Shown here: positions 10,242-17,591 of the stretch, piece by piece
Layout of the letters: every line of letters starts with the position of its first letter
Numbering within the stretch: position 1 is the first letter of the stretch
DNA from: Bacteroidia bacterium
GTDB taxonomy: Bacteria > Bacteroidota > Bacteroidia > Chitinophagales > Saprospiraceae
Assembly (NCBI GenBank): GCA_030426765.1
Contig: JAUHXV010000003.1
Coordinates: forward strand, 1-64,000
DNA length: 64,000 nt
Reading direction: 5' to 3'
Notes under the pieces: generated by a model
Seen by the model: only the letters and a program-made list of their open reading frames with translations
What the model was told of the DNA's origin: nothing
Database searches by the model: none
Made by a program: the position numbers and the translations under genes

Positions 10242-10625
10242 TTAAATTGAAAAATACGTCAAAGCAAGCCCGGCACTTCCCAATAGCACCAGCAGAATGA
10301 TTTTTAAGGCTTTCTTTCGATCCTTGTTCAATTTAGTTTCGTCTGTCACTTTAACCCTTTTACCGGAAATACTGAAGACGCCAAATGCTCCGTACAGCAA
10401 ACAAAATTTTTGGTTAGCCTGCAGAAAACCGGAAAACAAAAAGAGGGCTGGAATAAAAACGACCAATCGGGTGACAGGAGGAAGATGCAGCAGTTCAATG
10501 CCGGCGATCACCAGGATTACTCCTGCAAGCCCTGCGTATCCCATTCGAATTCGTTTTTTGGTCTCCGAAGCACCAATGTTGCATTGACCCGGGATATACT
10601 TTTGTGCAATGGTGTGCTTTGTCAT
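10242..10625 (-). CDS. Small integral membrane protein with Cys-Asn-Ile-Gly motif
   Basis: 127 residues if started at the ATG at 10625 (MTKHTIAQKYIPGQCNIG); the frame is open further 5' to 10739, but those 38 residues are low-quality and overlap the intergenic space next to OsmC. It starts with a hydrophilic IPGQCNIG motif, a basic stretch (ETKKRIRMG), then two membrane segments, an ANQKFC turn, a basic linker and a third C-terminal membrane segment. This layout is familiar from unannotated Bacteroidota proteins. No enzymatic motif; function unknown. Confidence 0.65.
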   Translation of the reverse strand: MTKHTIAQKYIPGQCNIGASETKKRIRMGYAGLAGVILVIAGIELLHLPPVTRLVVFIPALFLFSGFLQANQKFCLLYGAFGVFSISGKRVKVTDETKLNKDRKKALKIILLVLLGSAGLALTYFSI

Positions 10626-10704
10626 GGAGGACTCATGAGATCTGGAAAAGCAATATTTGGCTTCTTTATTGTGTTCAGAACATTCTGGTAAGTGTCCAAT
10701 TAAA

Positions 10705-11115
10705 TTACTTAAGCGTTGCAGAAATTGAAATGTCCGCATTTAACACTTTGCTCACAGGGCATTCGGCCTTCGCCTTTTGAGCGCATTCCTGAAACTTCGC
10801 GTCATCAATGCCCGGTACTGAAGCTGAAACTTCAAGCTGACTATGGGTAATCGATCCCGCTTCGATCGTGATACTGCATTTCGTATCTATTTGAGAAGGT
10901 GTGAATCCAGCTTCACCAAGCACAAAACTCAATTTCATAGAAAAACATCCGGCATGCGCGGCAGCGATGAGCTCTTCCGGATTTGTCCCCGGTTCATCTT
11001 CAAAACGTGTACGGAAACCATATCGGTCGGTATTCAGAATACCGGATTTAGTGGTCATGGTTCCTTTCCCTTCTTTTCCTGATCCTGTCCAGGTAGCGGT
11101 AGCTGATCTTTTCAT
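10705..11115 (-). CDS. OsmC/Ohr-family peroxiredoxin
   Basis: 136 residues from the ATG at 11115 (MKRSATATWTG). The frame continues upstream to 11322, but the extra residues do not belong to the family. The two redox cysteines are in AHAGCFSMKLS and AECPVSKVL; TNPEELIAAAHAGCFSM is the OsmC signature. OsmC proteins reduce organic hydroperoxides in the cytoplasm with a Cys pair. The gene is divergent from recO, and the ~195-nt region between them should hold both promoters, though I see no perfect TAnnTTTG. Confidence 0.92.
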   Translation of the reverse strand: MKRSATATWTGSGKEGKGTMTTKSGILNTDRYGFRTRFEDEPGTNPEELIAAAHAGCFSMKLSFVLGEAGFTPSQIDTKCSITIEAGSITHSQLEVSASVPGIDDAKFQECAQKAKAECPVSKVLNADISISATLK

Positions 11116-11310
11116 GTTGTAAGTGGTATTTAAAAGTTTACTTCGGTGTAGGTCAAATATAACCTGATAATCGACGTATTGTTTTATGAACCCATGAAAT
11201 CCGGACTTTTTAATGCTCAGGTAAGCTAGCAGTAGAACAACAGGTACTGGCTGTATAGGTGGGAAGTGTTTCGATTCCTGTTTTTCACTCAATATGTCGA
11301 TATTTCGGAC

Positions 11311-12030
11311 TTGATATATCATTCAAGAGCGATTATTCTAAGGACTGTCAAGTATGGGGAGACCAGCCTGATCGTCGATATGTATACGGAGCAAAAAGGA
11401 CATCAGACCTTTATCGTCAACAGTGTGCGCAAAAGCAAGGCCATGACACCGGCGGCATTGCTACAGCTTATGACTTTAGTGGATATAGTCGGGTATCATC
11501 ATGATCACAGGAAAATTAATCGCATCAAGGAAATCCGTCTGAATCATGCCTGGCAAAGCATCCCTTTCGACATGAGAAAGTCCGCCGTCATCACGTGTGT
11601 AGCAGAGATGTGCGCGAAATGTATCACCACCGCTGAGCCGTATCCCGAACTTTTTTCCTTTCTCCACAGAAATCTTTCTGCCTTTGACAAACCGGATTCA
11701 TTTGACCGCGATTTTCTGATCAGGTTCCTGGTTTCCCTCTCCCAATACCTGGGGTTTGGAATGAATGTGCCCTCCGCTGTAAGCCCTGATGACTCTTTCG
11801 ATTTACTGGAAGGTCAGTTGACCGAGCATCATGACCGTCATAAATACCTGATGCCTGGAGCGGATCTGGCCGTTCTGAGTGAAATCCTGAAACTCGGAAG
11901 AAATGGTAAGACTGATGCCCCGGTAGCCGTTCGCCGCCGATTGGTTGATCAGTTGATTCTCTACTATCAGTTGCACGTAGAATCCCTTAAGGAAGTAAAT
12001 AGTTTGAAAATTTTGAGGGAATTGCTCTAA
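11311..12030 (+). CDS. recO: DNA repair protein RecO
   Basis: 239 residues from TTG 11311 (MIYHSRAIILRTVKYGETS), which matches the family N-terminus well; the frame also opens at ATG 11266, but those 15 residues are not family-like. RecO has an N-terminal OB fold (RAIILRTVKYGETSLIVDMYTEQKG..TFIVNSVR) and a helical C-terminal domain. It works with RecR to load RecA on SSB-coated DNA in gap repair. The zinc-binding Cys cluster of some RecO proteins is not seen, as is usual in Bacteroidota. It is a single gene. Confidence 0.88.
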   Translation: MIYHSRAIILRTVKYGETSLIVDMYTEQKGHQTFIVNSVRKSKAMTPAALLQLMTLVDIVGYHHDHRKINRIKEIRLNHAWQSIPFDMRKSAVITCVAEMCAKCITTAEPYPELFSFLHRNLSAFDKPDSFDRDFLIRFLVSLSQYLGFGMNVPSAVSPDDSFDLLEGQLTEHHDRHKYLMPGADLAVLSEILKLGRNGKTDAPVAVRRRLVDQLILYYQLHVESLKEVNSLKILRELL

Positions 12031-12194
12031 GCCACGCCGGGGAAGTGTTTCACGGAAAGGAAATAATTTGAGTCGGAGATGGGCTTTGGCTATACGTTGC
12101 ATGGAAAGATGTCCGGGTGCGGGAGGAAGAAAAGTATAATGTTCTGAAAACCTGTGAGTTGGGTGATTTTCTTTGTATTGTCCGCCTCCCTCAA

Positions 12195-12236
12195 TAGCAA
12201 CAGTGTGCCACACCTAGGTGTGGCACACTGTTGCTA
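12195..12236. repeat. Perfect 42-bp palindrome, copy 1
   Basis: The left arm (12195-12215) is the exact reverse complement of the right arm (12216-12236), centred on CCTAGG with no loop. The inner core is ACAGTGTGCC-ACACCTAGGTGT-GGCACACTGT. It shares its outer and central bases with copy 2 but differs at a symmetric base pair. Confidence 0.95.
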
Positions 12237-12284
12237 CAAGCGTTTTCTGCTAAAAAATTGCCAGAATTGCCCACTCCAGTCCCC

Positions 12285-12318
12285 GTTTTCCCGCAAAACA
12301 ACACTTTTGCACCTCCAT
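12285..12318 (+). repeat. Upstream, decayed copy of the E1 core promoter
   Basis: 34 nt matching 12421-12455 except for one missing A and one T-to-C change. The differences fall on functional positions: the TTG of the -33 element is CCG here and the -7 box TACTTTTG is CACTTTTG. It is followed by ATATG instead of ATGG. It is probably an inactive duplicate. Confidence 0.8.
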
Positions 12319-12321
12319 ATG

Positions 12322-12361
12322 AAAGACAGTGTGGCACACCTAGGTGTGCCACACTGTCTTT
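12322..12361. repeat. Perfect 40-bp palindrome, copy 2
   Basis: The left arm (12322-12341) and right arm (12342-12361) are exact reverse complements, centred on CCTAGG. The core is ACAGTGTGGC-ACACCTAGGTGT-GCCACACTGT. Compared with copy 1, a C has become G in the left arm and the partner G has become C in the right arm, so the symmetry is kept; the outer flanks differ entirely yet are also self-complementary. Confidence 0.95.
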
Positions 12362-12418
12362 ACATCACTTCTTTGTGGCATTTTGTAAAATATTCCCTCA
12401 ATCCCCCCTCCCCCAACA

Positions 12419-12446
12419 TTGTTTTACCCGCAAAACAATACTTTTG
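12419..12446 (+). promoter_or_regulatory. Promoter of the E1 dehydrogenase gene
   Basis: TTG (12419-12421) and TACTTTTG (12439-12446) with 17 nt between match the Bacteroidota -33/-7 promoter. The ATG at 12454 follows the -7 box by 7 nt, so the transcript should have almost no leader. Confidence 0.7.
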
Positions 12447-12453
12447 CACCTCC

Positions 12454-14454
12454 ATGGCCAAAAGCGCGAAAAACAACCCGATTCGATACAAAAAAGGCAA
12501 ACTCACGGATGCCGAACTCCTCGATTTATATCAAGGAATGCTCCTGCCCAGAATGATCGAAGAGAAGATGCTCAAACTCCTCCGCCAGGGAAAAGTCAGC
12601 AAATGGTTTTCAGGCATAGGACAAGATGCCATCGCAGCCGGAGTGACCCTGGCACTGCAACCCGACGAACTCATTTTTCCGCTTCATCGCAACCTGGGAG
12701 TTTTTACCAACCGAAATATTCCACTGCACCGGCTTTTTTCACAATGGCAGGGGAAACTCAATGGCTTTTCCAAAGGCAGAGAGCGATCCTTTCACTTTGG
12801 CACTCTGGATTACGGGATAGTAGGCATGATCTCGCACCTCGGCCCTCAACTCGCCCTGGCCTGCGGAGCAGCCTTATCGTACAAACTCGATCAACGCTCC
12901 ATGGTTTCCGTAGCCTTCACGGGCGAAGGAGGAACCAGCGAAGGCGATTTCCATGAAGCTTTGAATATCGCCGCCGTATGGTCGCTGCCCGTCATTTTTA
13001 TCGTTGAGAATAATGGCTACGGTCTTTCCACACCTACCACCGAACAGTTTAAATGCAAACAAATCTCCGATAAGGCACCCGGCTACGGGATGGAAGGCGT
13101 AACGATCGACGGCAACAATATCATTGAAGTTTTTTCGACCGTCCGGAAGTACGCAAAGAAGATCAGAAAAAACCCCGCTCCGGTGCTGATCGAATGTATG
13201 ACCTTTCGCATGCGCGGCCATGAAGAAGCATCAGGCGTGAAATACGTTCCCGAAGAACTCCTTAAAGCATGGAGTAAAAAAGATCCGGTCCTGAATTTCG
13301 AAAATTTTCTGCTGGAATCAGGTGTCATGACCTCATCACAAATGGAAACCCTGAAAGAAAATTATAGAAATCTGATACAGGAACATCTGGATATCACCAC
13401 AGAGGAAGAAGCTCTTCAGGCCGACATTGAAAAGGAACTTGGAGATGTTTACAACCCACACATAGCCCCGGTAGTGGCACCAGGGACAGTATCAAACGAA
13501 ATGCGATTCGTAGATGCCATCACCGCCGGTCTGGATGAAGCCATGAATCAACACGCTGACCTCGTATTGATGGGGCAGGATATAGGCGACTATGGTGGTG
13601 TCTTCAAGATTACGGACGGGTTTGTTAAAAAATATGGGGCCGACCGGGTACGCAATACTCCGCTATGTGAAAGTGGCATAATCGGAACTGCCCTGGGGCT
13701 CAGCCTTTGCGGACGCAAGTCAATGGTGGAAATGCAGTTTGCCGACTTCGTCAGCTGTGGGTTTAACCAGATTGTAAATAACCTTGCAAAAATTCACTAC
13801 CGATGGGGAGCGCCTGCCGATGTGGTTATCCGTATGCCGACTGGAGCAGGAACCGGAGCTGGACCTTTTCACAGCCAAAGTAATGAAGCTTGGTTCTATC
13901 ACGTGCCGGGTTTGAAGATTGTATATCCTTCCACACCGGAAGATGCTAAAGGGCTGCTCACTGCGGCGTTTGCCGACCCCAATCCGGTCATGTATTTTGA
14001 GCACAAAGCACTCTATCGAGGGATCACAGGACCTGTTCCGGAAGGGTATTATACCACGCCCATTGGTAAGGGCCGTTACGCTCGCCGCGGAATAGTGGCA
14101 AGCATCATCACATACGGAATGGGAGTCCACTGGGCTACTCGACTAGCCGAAGAGCACGCCTGGGATATCGATATCCTTGATCTGCGGACACTCATGCCCA
14201 TTGATTGGGAAATGGTCGAAGAGACGGTCACTCGAACGCACAAAGTGCTCATACTTCACGAAGACACCGTGACGGGTGGGATCGGCGGCGATATCGCAGC
14301 ATACATTGTAGAACATCTATTTGATACCCTGGATGCACCCGTGATGCGGGTAGGCGCCCTGGATACGCCTGTGCCATTTGCGGATGTTTTGGAAAAGCAA
14401 TTCCTGCCCGTCAAACGTTTGTATGATCAGATGCATAAATTAATTCACTACTAA
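12454..14454 (+). CDS. Fused 2-oxoacid (branched-chain type) dehydrogenase E1, alpha+beta
   Basis: 666 residues from the ATG at 12454 (MAKSAKNNPIRYKKGKL). Residues 1-~330 are the E1 alpha part with the thiamine diphosphate motif GEGGTSEGDF (157-166) to ENN (~185-187). Residues ~349-666 are the E1 beta transketolase-type part (QFADFVSCGFNQIVNNLAKIHYR region, then the C-terminal domain with PIDWEMVEETV). The fused form is common in Bacteroidota. It decarboxylates branched-chain or related 2-oxoacids and passes the acyl group to lipoyl-E2; E2 and E3 are not in the window. The next gene starts in the stop codon (TAATG). The frame is open to 12154, but that extension runs through palindromic DNA and is not family sequence. 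Confidence 0.92.
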   Translation: MAKSAKNNPIRYKKGKLTDAELLDLYQGMLLPRMIEEKMLKLLRQGKVSKWFSGIGQDAIAAGVTLALQPDELIFPLHRNLGVFTNRNIPLHRLFSQWQGKLNGFSKGRERSFHFGTLDYGIVGMISHLGPQLALACGAALSYKLDQRSMVSVAFTGEGGTSEGDFHEALNIAAVWSLPVIFIVENNGYGLSTPTTEQFKCKQISDKAPGYGMEGVTIDGNNIIEVFSTVRKYAKKIRKNPAPVLIECMTFRMRGHEEASGVKYVPEELLKAWSKKDPVLNFENFLLESGVMTSSQMETLKENYRNLIQEHLDITTEEEALQADIEKELGDVYNPHIAPVVAPGTVSNEMRFVDAITAGLDEAMNQHADLVLMGQDIGDYGGVFKITDGFVKKYGADRVRNTPLCESGIIGTALGLSLCGRKSMVEMQFADFVSCGFNQIVNNLAKIHYRWGAPADVVIRMPTGAGTGAGPFHSQSNEAWFYHVPGLKIVYPSTPEDAKGLLTAAFADPNPVMYFEHKALYRGITGPVPEGYYTTPIGKGRYARRGIVASIITYGMGVHWATRLAEEHAWDIDILDLRTLMPIDWEMVEETVTRTHKVLILHEDTVTGGIGGDIAAYIVEHLFDTLDAPVMRVGALDTPVPFADVLEKQFLPVKRLYDQMHKLIHY

Positions 14455-14858
14455 TGAAGCTAGATAGCATTGTCGCCGTGAGCGGCCTTCCCGGACTTTA
14501 TCTTTTGGTGGCCACGCGACCAAACGGACTATTGATCGAAAATTTTGAAACTAACAAGAGGCAGTTTGTGTCAATTCGCAAACACCAGTTTACGCCATTG
14601 GTATCCATTGGGATTTATACCTATACTGACGTGATCAATATCGATGAGGTGTTTGAAAAAATAGACAGCCTCGCATCTGAAAATCCACCTCCCGCTCATC
14701 AGGAAAAAGCAGAAGATCTGCGGGCATGGTTTAAAACGATCATCGCCGATCACGATGAAGATCGCGTGCATATCAATGATATCCGGAAAGTGATCAAGTG
14801 GTACGCGTTTTTAAAAACACACGCCTGGGAGATGATTCATGCGGAAGAGGAAGAATAG
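14454..14858 (+). CDS. DUF5606 family protein
   Basis: 134 residues. Its start codon overlaps the stop of the E1 gene by one base, so the two are translationally coupled. The N-terminus (MKLDSIVAVSGLPGLYLLVA) and the following basic strand FETNKRQFVSIRKHQFTPL match DUF5606, a small cytoplasmic family found in Bacteroidota. The C-terminal half is helical (HINDIRKVIKWYAFLKTH). Function unknown; coupling to a dehydrogenase may be incidental. Confidence 0.85.
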   Translation: MKLDSIVAVSGLPGLYLLVATRPNGLLIENFETNKRQFVSIRKHQFTPLVSIGIYTYTDVINIDEVFEKIDSLASENPPPAHQEKAEDLRAWFKTIIADHDEDRVHINDIRKVIKWYAFLKTHAWEMIHAEEEE

Positions 14859-14860
14859 GT

Positions 14861-15394
14861 TTATTCCCCCATCGCCCTGAGTTCAAAATCAAATTCCATC
14901 TCAAAAAAAGTGGGTGATATCTGTCGGTAATCGAGCCTGATCTCCACACCGATAAACTCCTGTTTGGCCCACTCGCTGATATCTGCTATTCCGGGAAACA
15001 ACCGGATGACAGTTTTATCCCCGTAAACTACCGGATCCATGTAAAAGAACTCAATTTTATTGTCCGGCTCAAAAGGATCAAAAATGAAGATGGACACCCG
15101 ATTGACAAAATCAAGATTTATATCCTGAAAGATGCTGGCCAGTTGCCCTGATTTAGCCTCAATAGCGATTACCTCATCGTCTGAGCGTCCGGATTGGTCA
15201 AGATATTCTTCATATCGGGTCGGAATGGGGCTGATGGTATAGATATGGGTGTCAAACGTATTCAGGCCGGGCAGAATCTCAAACCCAATTGGCGGCGGCG
15301 GATACGTTAACGTAAAGAGTTCCTGCCGACCATCTTTATTACAGGAAAGCAAGGGGCACAACAGGAAAAGGTACAGGTATATCCCGTTTTTCAT
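14861..15394 (-). CDS. Lipoprotein of unknown function
   Basis: 177 residues with a lipoprotein signal peptide: a hydrophobic stretch then LLSC with Cys18 as the lipidation site, followed by NKDG. The mature part has a proline run (YPPPPIGFEILPGLNTFDTH) and ends in beta-like segments. The opening TYPPPPIGFEI-PG..TFDTH..Y.I resembles other small Bacteroidota lipoproteins, but I do not know a function. It converges with DUF5606, with 2 nt between the stop codons. Confidence 0.7.
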   Translation of the reverse strand: MKNGIYLYLFLLCPLLSCNKDGRQELFTLTYPPPPIGFEILPGLNTFDTHIYTISPIPTRYEEYLDQSGRSDDEVIAIEAKSGQLASIFQDINLDFVNRVSIFIFDPFEPDNKIEFFYMDPVVYGDKTVIRLFPGIADISEWAKQEFIGVEIRLDYRQISPTFFEMEFDFELRAMGE

Positions 15395-15585
15395 CTTTTG
15401 ACACTGGTTAAAACACGAAAGTAACGCATCCGGGATGACTTACATTGCCATGCATCCGGTTTTGTTTTAATCGCATTTTGGCCCGAAATTATTTTTTGTA
15501 AAAATAAATTCCGTAATTACCTCTTGCGAAGGATTCTACCGGTTGGATCCACAACTTATTTTTACCTTCAGGAAAAACCACCATT

Positions 15586-17517
15586 ATGGGCGAACAACGT
15601 GTTTCGATAGTCAAATCCAAAGACGAAATGCAGCAATTTGTCAAGTCATTGCTGGATGATGTCAAAGCCTTGGAATTTATGATCGATAACCATTGGTTTG
15701 AGGATGATATCACCCGAATAGGGGCAGAACAGGAAATGGTTCTGGTGGATCAGAAAACACTCAAACCCGCCTGTATCAATATTGAAGCCCTGAAGCAAAT
15801 GCCCGAATGGCCCTGGGTGGAAACCGAGCTGGCAAAATTTAATCTCGAAATCAATCTAGAACCTCGTGAGTTTAAAGGCAGCGCACTGCGTGAAATGGAA
15901 GATGAGACTACCGATAAACTCCGGAAAATTGAAGAGGTAGTCAACAAACTCGGCGCGACCATTGTCCTGACCGGTATTCTACCCACGCTGCGGAAGTTTG
16001 ACATGGAGATGGACAATCTGACCCCCAACCAGCGGTACTATGCCCTCATGGAAGCGATCAATCAGCAACTCGAAGGCAGTACCTACGAATTGAATATGGT
16101 GGGGATCGACGAGCTTCTGCTCACCCATGACTCTCCTCTGCTGGAGGCGGTCAATACCAGCTTTCAGGTCCACCTTCAGGTAGCCCCGTCTCAGTTTGTC
16201 GACATGTACAATCTGTCTCAGGCACTGGCAGGTCCGGTACTGGCCCTCGCCGCCAATTCGCCAATCGTTTTTGGCCGTCGCCTATGGCATGAATCACGCA
16301 TCGCCATGTTTCAGCAAGCCCTGGACACGCGCACGAGTCACAATCATATGCGAGAAAAAAGTCCTCGCGTCAATTTCGGGCGCCAGTGGCTGGATAAATC
16401 AATCCTGGAAATCTATCGCGAAGATATCGTTCGCTTCCGTGTCCTCCTGAGCGGAGACATTCATGAGGATGCGTTGGCTTTGATTGACGAAGGTAAGGTT
16501 CCTAAGCTACGATCCCTGCAGGTGCACAATAGCACCGTGTATCGATGGAACCGGCCTTGCTATGGCGTTAGCAGCAACGGGAAGCCACACCTGCGTATTG
16601 AAAACCGCATCCTTCCTTCCGGTCCAACTGTCCTGGATGAAGTGGCCAATGCAGCCTTATGGCTGGGGTGTATGGTGCAGATGTACGAAGATCAGGGTGA
16701 TATTCGCGATAAAATTGGATTTGAAGATGTGTCGGACAATTTTAGCAAAGCTGCAAAGTTTGGCGTGGATACCAAGTTTACCTGGATGCACGACAAAAAA
16801 GTATCCGCCGTCGATCTCGCCCTGGAAGAATTAATTCCACGAGCAAAGAAAGGGCTGGAAATGCGAAACGTCAATCCGGATGATATTTCCAGATACATGG
16901 ATGTCATTGAAGAACGGGCCAGAGAGCATATGAATGGTGCCCGCTGGGCGCTCAGATCGTATACCAAACTCAAAAAGGAAGCCACAGAAGACGAAGCACT
17001 GACCGTGCTTACATACGCCATGAGTGTCAATGAAAAGTCTGGCATCCCGGTGCATAAGTGGAGAAGTCCTGAATTAAATGATCTGAAAGAATATCGTCCG
17101 AGCAACCTCAAGGTGAGCGAGTTTATGACGACCGACTTGTTTACCGTTCAAAAAGATGATATCATCGATCTGGTGATCGATATGATGGATTGGCGAAAGA
17201 TTCGATATACACCTGTTGAGGATAAGTCAGGTAAACTCATTGGCCTGATCACCCTGCGGATCGTGCTGCGGCATATGCTGAAGAACCGCAATCAACCCAC
17301 TGAAGACGGCGATGGTGTAGTGACCGTGAAAGACATTATGATCTCGAACCCGCTCACCATTGGTCCGAATGCCACCATCCACGAAGCGATGAGCATAATG
17401 CGCAAAAACATGATAGGATGTTTGCCGGTTCAGCAGAATGGTGAATTGATCGGCATCATTACAGAGATGGATTTCCTCCGAATTTCCGGTCGATTGATCG
17501 ATCGTCTCGAAAACTAA
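15586..17517 (+). CDS. GCS2-like carboxylate-amine ligase fused to a CBS-domain pair
   Basis: 643 residues. Residues ~1-430 are a glutamate-cysteine ligase-type (GCS2/YbdK superfamily) domain: GAEQEMVLVD (~46), the INLEPREFKG strand, and a large middle part with the LQVHNSTVYRWNRPCYG and LRIENRILPSGPT active-site segments. Residues ~510-640 are two CBS motifs (FMTTDLFTVQKDDIIDLV and DIMISNPLTIGPNATIHEAM), which usually bind adenine nucleotides and regulate an attached enzyme. The reaction is presumably ATP-dependent amide bond formation with an amino acid; glutamate and cysteine are not proven. It precedes aconitase on the same strand, but the 74-nt gap holds a promoter for the latter. Confidence 0.85.
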   Translation: MGEQRVSIVKSKDEMQQFVKSLLDDVKALEFMIDNHWFEDDITRIGAEQEMVLVDQKTLKPACINIEALKQMPEWPWVETELAKFNLEINLEPREFKGSALREMEDETTDKLRKIEEVVNKLGATIVLTGILPTLRKFDMEMDNLTPNQRYYALMEAINQQLEGSTYELNMVGIDELLLTHDSPLLEAVNTSFQVHLQVAPSQFVDMYNLSQALAGPVLALAANSPIVFGRRLWHESRIAMFQQALDTRTSHNHMREKSPRVNFGRQWLDKSILEIYREDIVRFRVLLSGDIHEDALALIDEGKVPKLRSLQVHNSTVYRWNRPCYGVSSNGKPHLRIENRILPSGPTVLDEVANAALWLGCMVQMYEDQGDIRDKIGFEDVSDNFSKAAKFGVDTKFTWMHDKKVSAVDLALEELIPRAKKGLEMRNVNPDDISRYMDVIEERAREHMNGARWALRSYTKLKKEATEDEALTVLTYAMSVNEKSGIPVHKWRSPELNDLKEYRPSNLKVSEFMTTDLFTVQKDDIIDLVIDMMDWRKIRYTPVEDKSGKLIGLITLRIVLRHMLKNRNQPTEDGDGVVTVKDIMISNPLTIGPNATIHEAMSIMRKNMIGCLPVQQNGELIGIITEMDFLRISGRLIDRLEN

Positions 17518-17539
17518 GGGTCAGTTCGTCTCAGAACAT

Positions 17540-17547
17540 TACTTTTG
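17540..17547 (+). promoter_or_regulatory. -7 promoter box of the aconitase gene
   Basis: TACTTTTG, an exact TAnnTTTG. It predicts a start site near 17552 and a leader of ~40 nt. No good TTG is seen at -33. Confidence 0.5.
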
Positions 17548-17591
17548 TGCTTTCGTTATACAGATAGTTTTCGTAATACCAATCACAGGAT

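Larger units (their letters stand above)
12031..12453. other. Repeat-rich intergenic region upstream of the E1 dehydrogenase gene
   Basis: 423 bases between recO and the E1 start. The first ~160 bases show nothing. The rest contains two perfect palindromes (12195-12236 and 12322-12361) and two near-identical copies of a 34-35 nt core promoter (12285-12318 and 12421-12455). The block repeats as palindrome plus ~85-92 nt spacer plus promoter. The open frame that runs through it into the E1 gene is not protein-like. Confidence 0.8.

Noticed and set aside
12154-12453. 100-codon N-terminal extension of the E1 dehydrogenase
   Set aside because: It is translated palindromic and promoter DNA, is unlike E1 proteins, and a -7 promoter box lies inside it (12439-12446).
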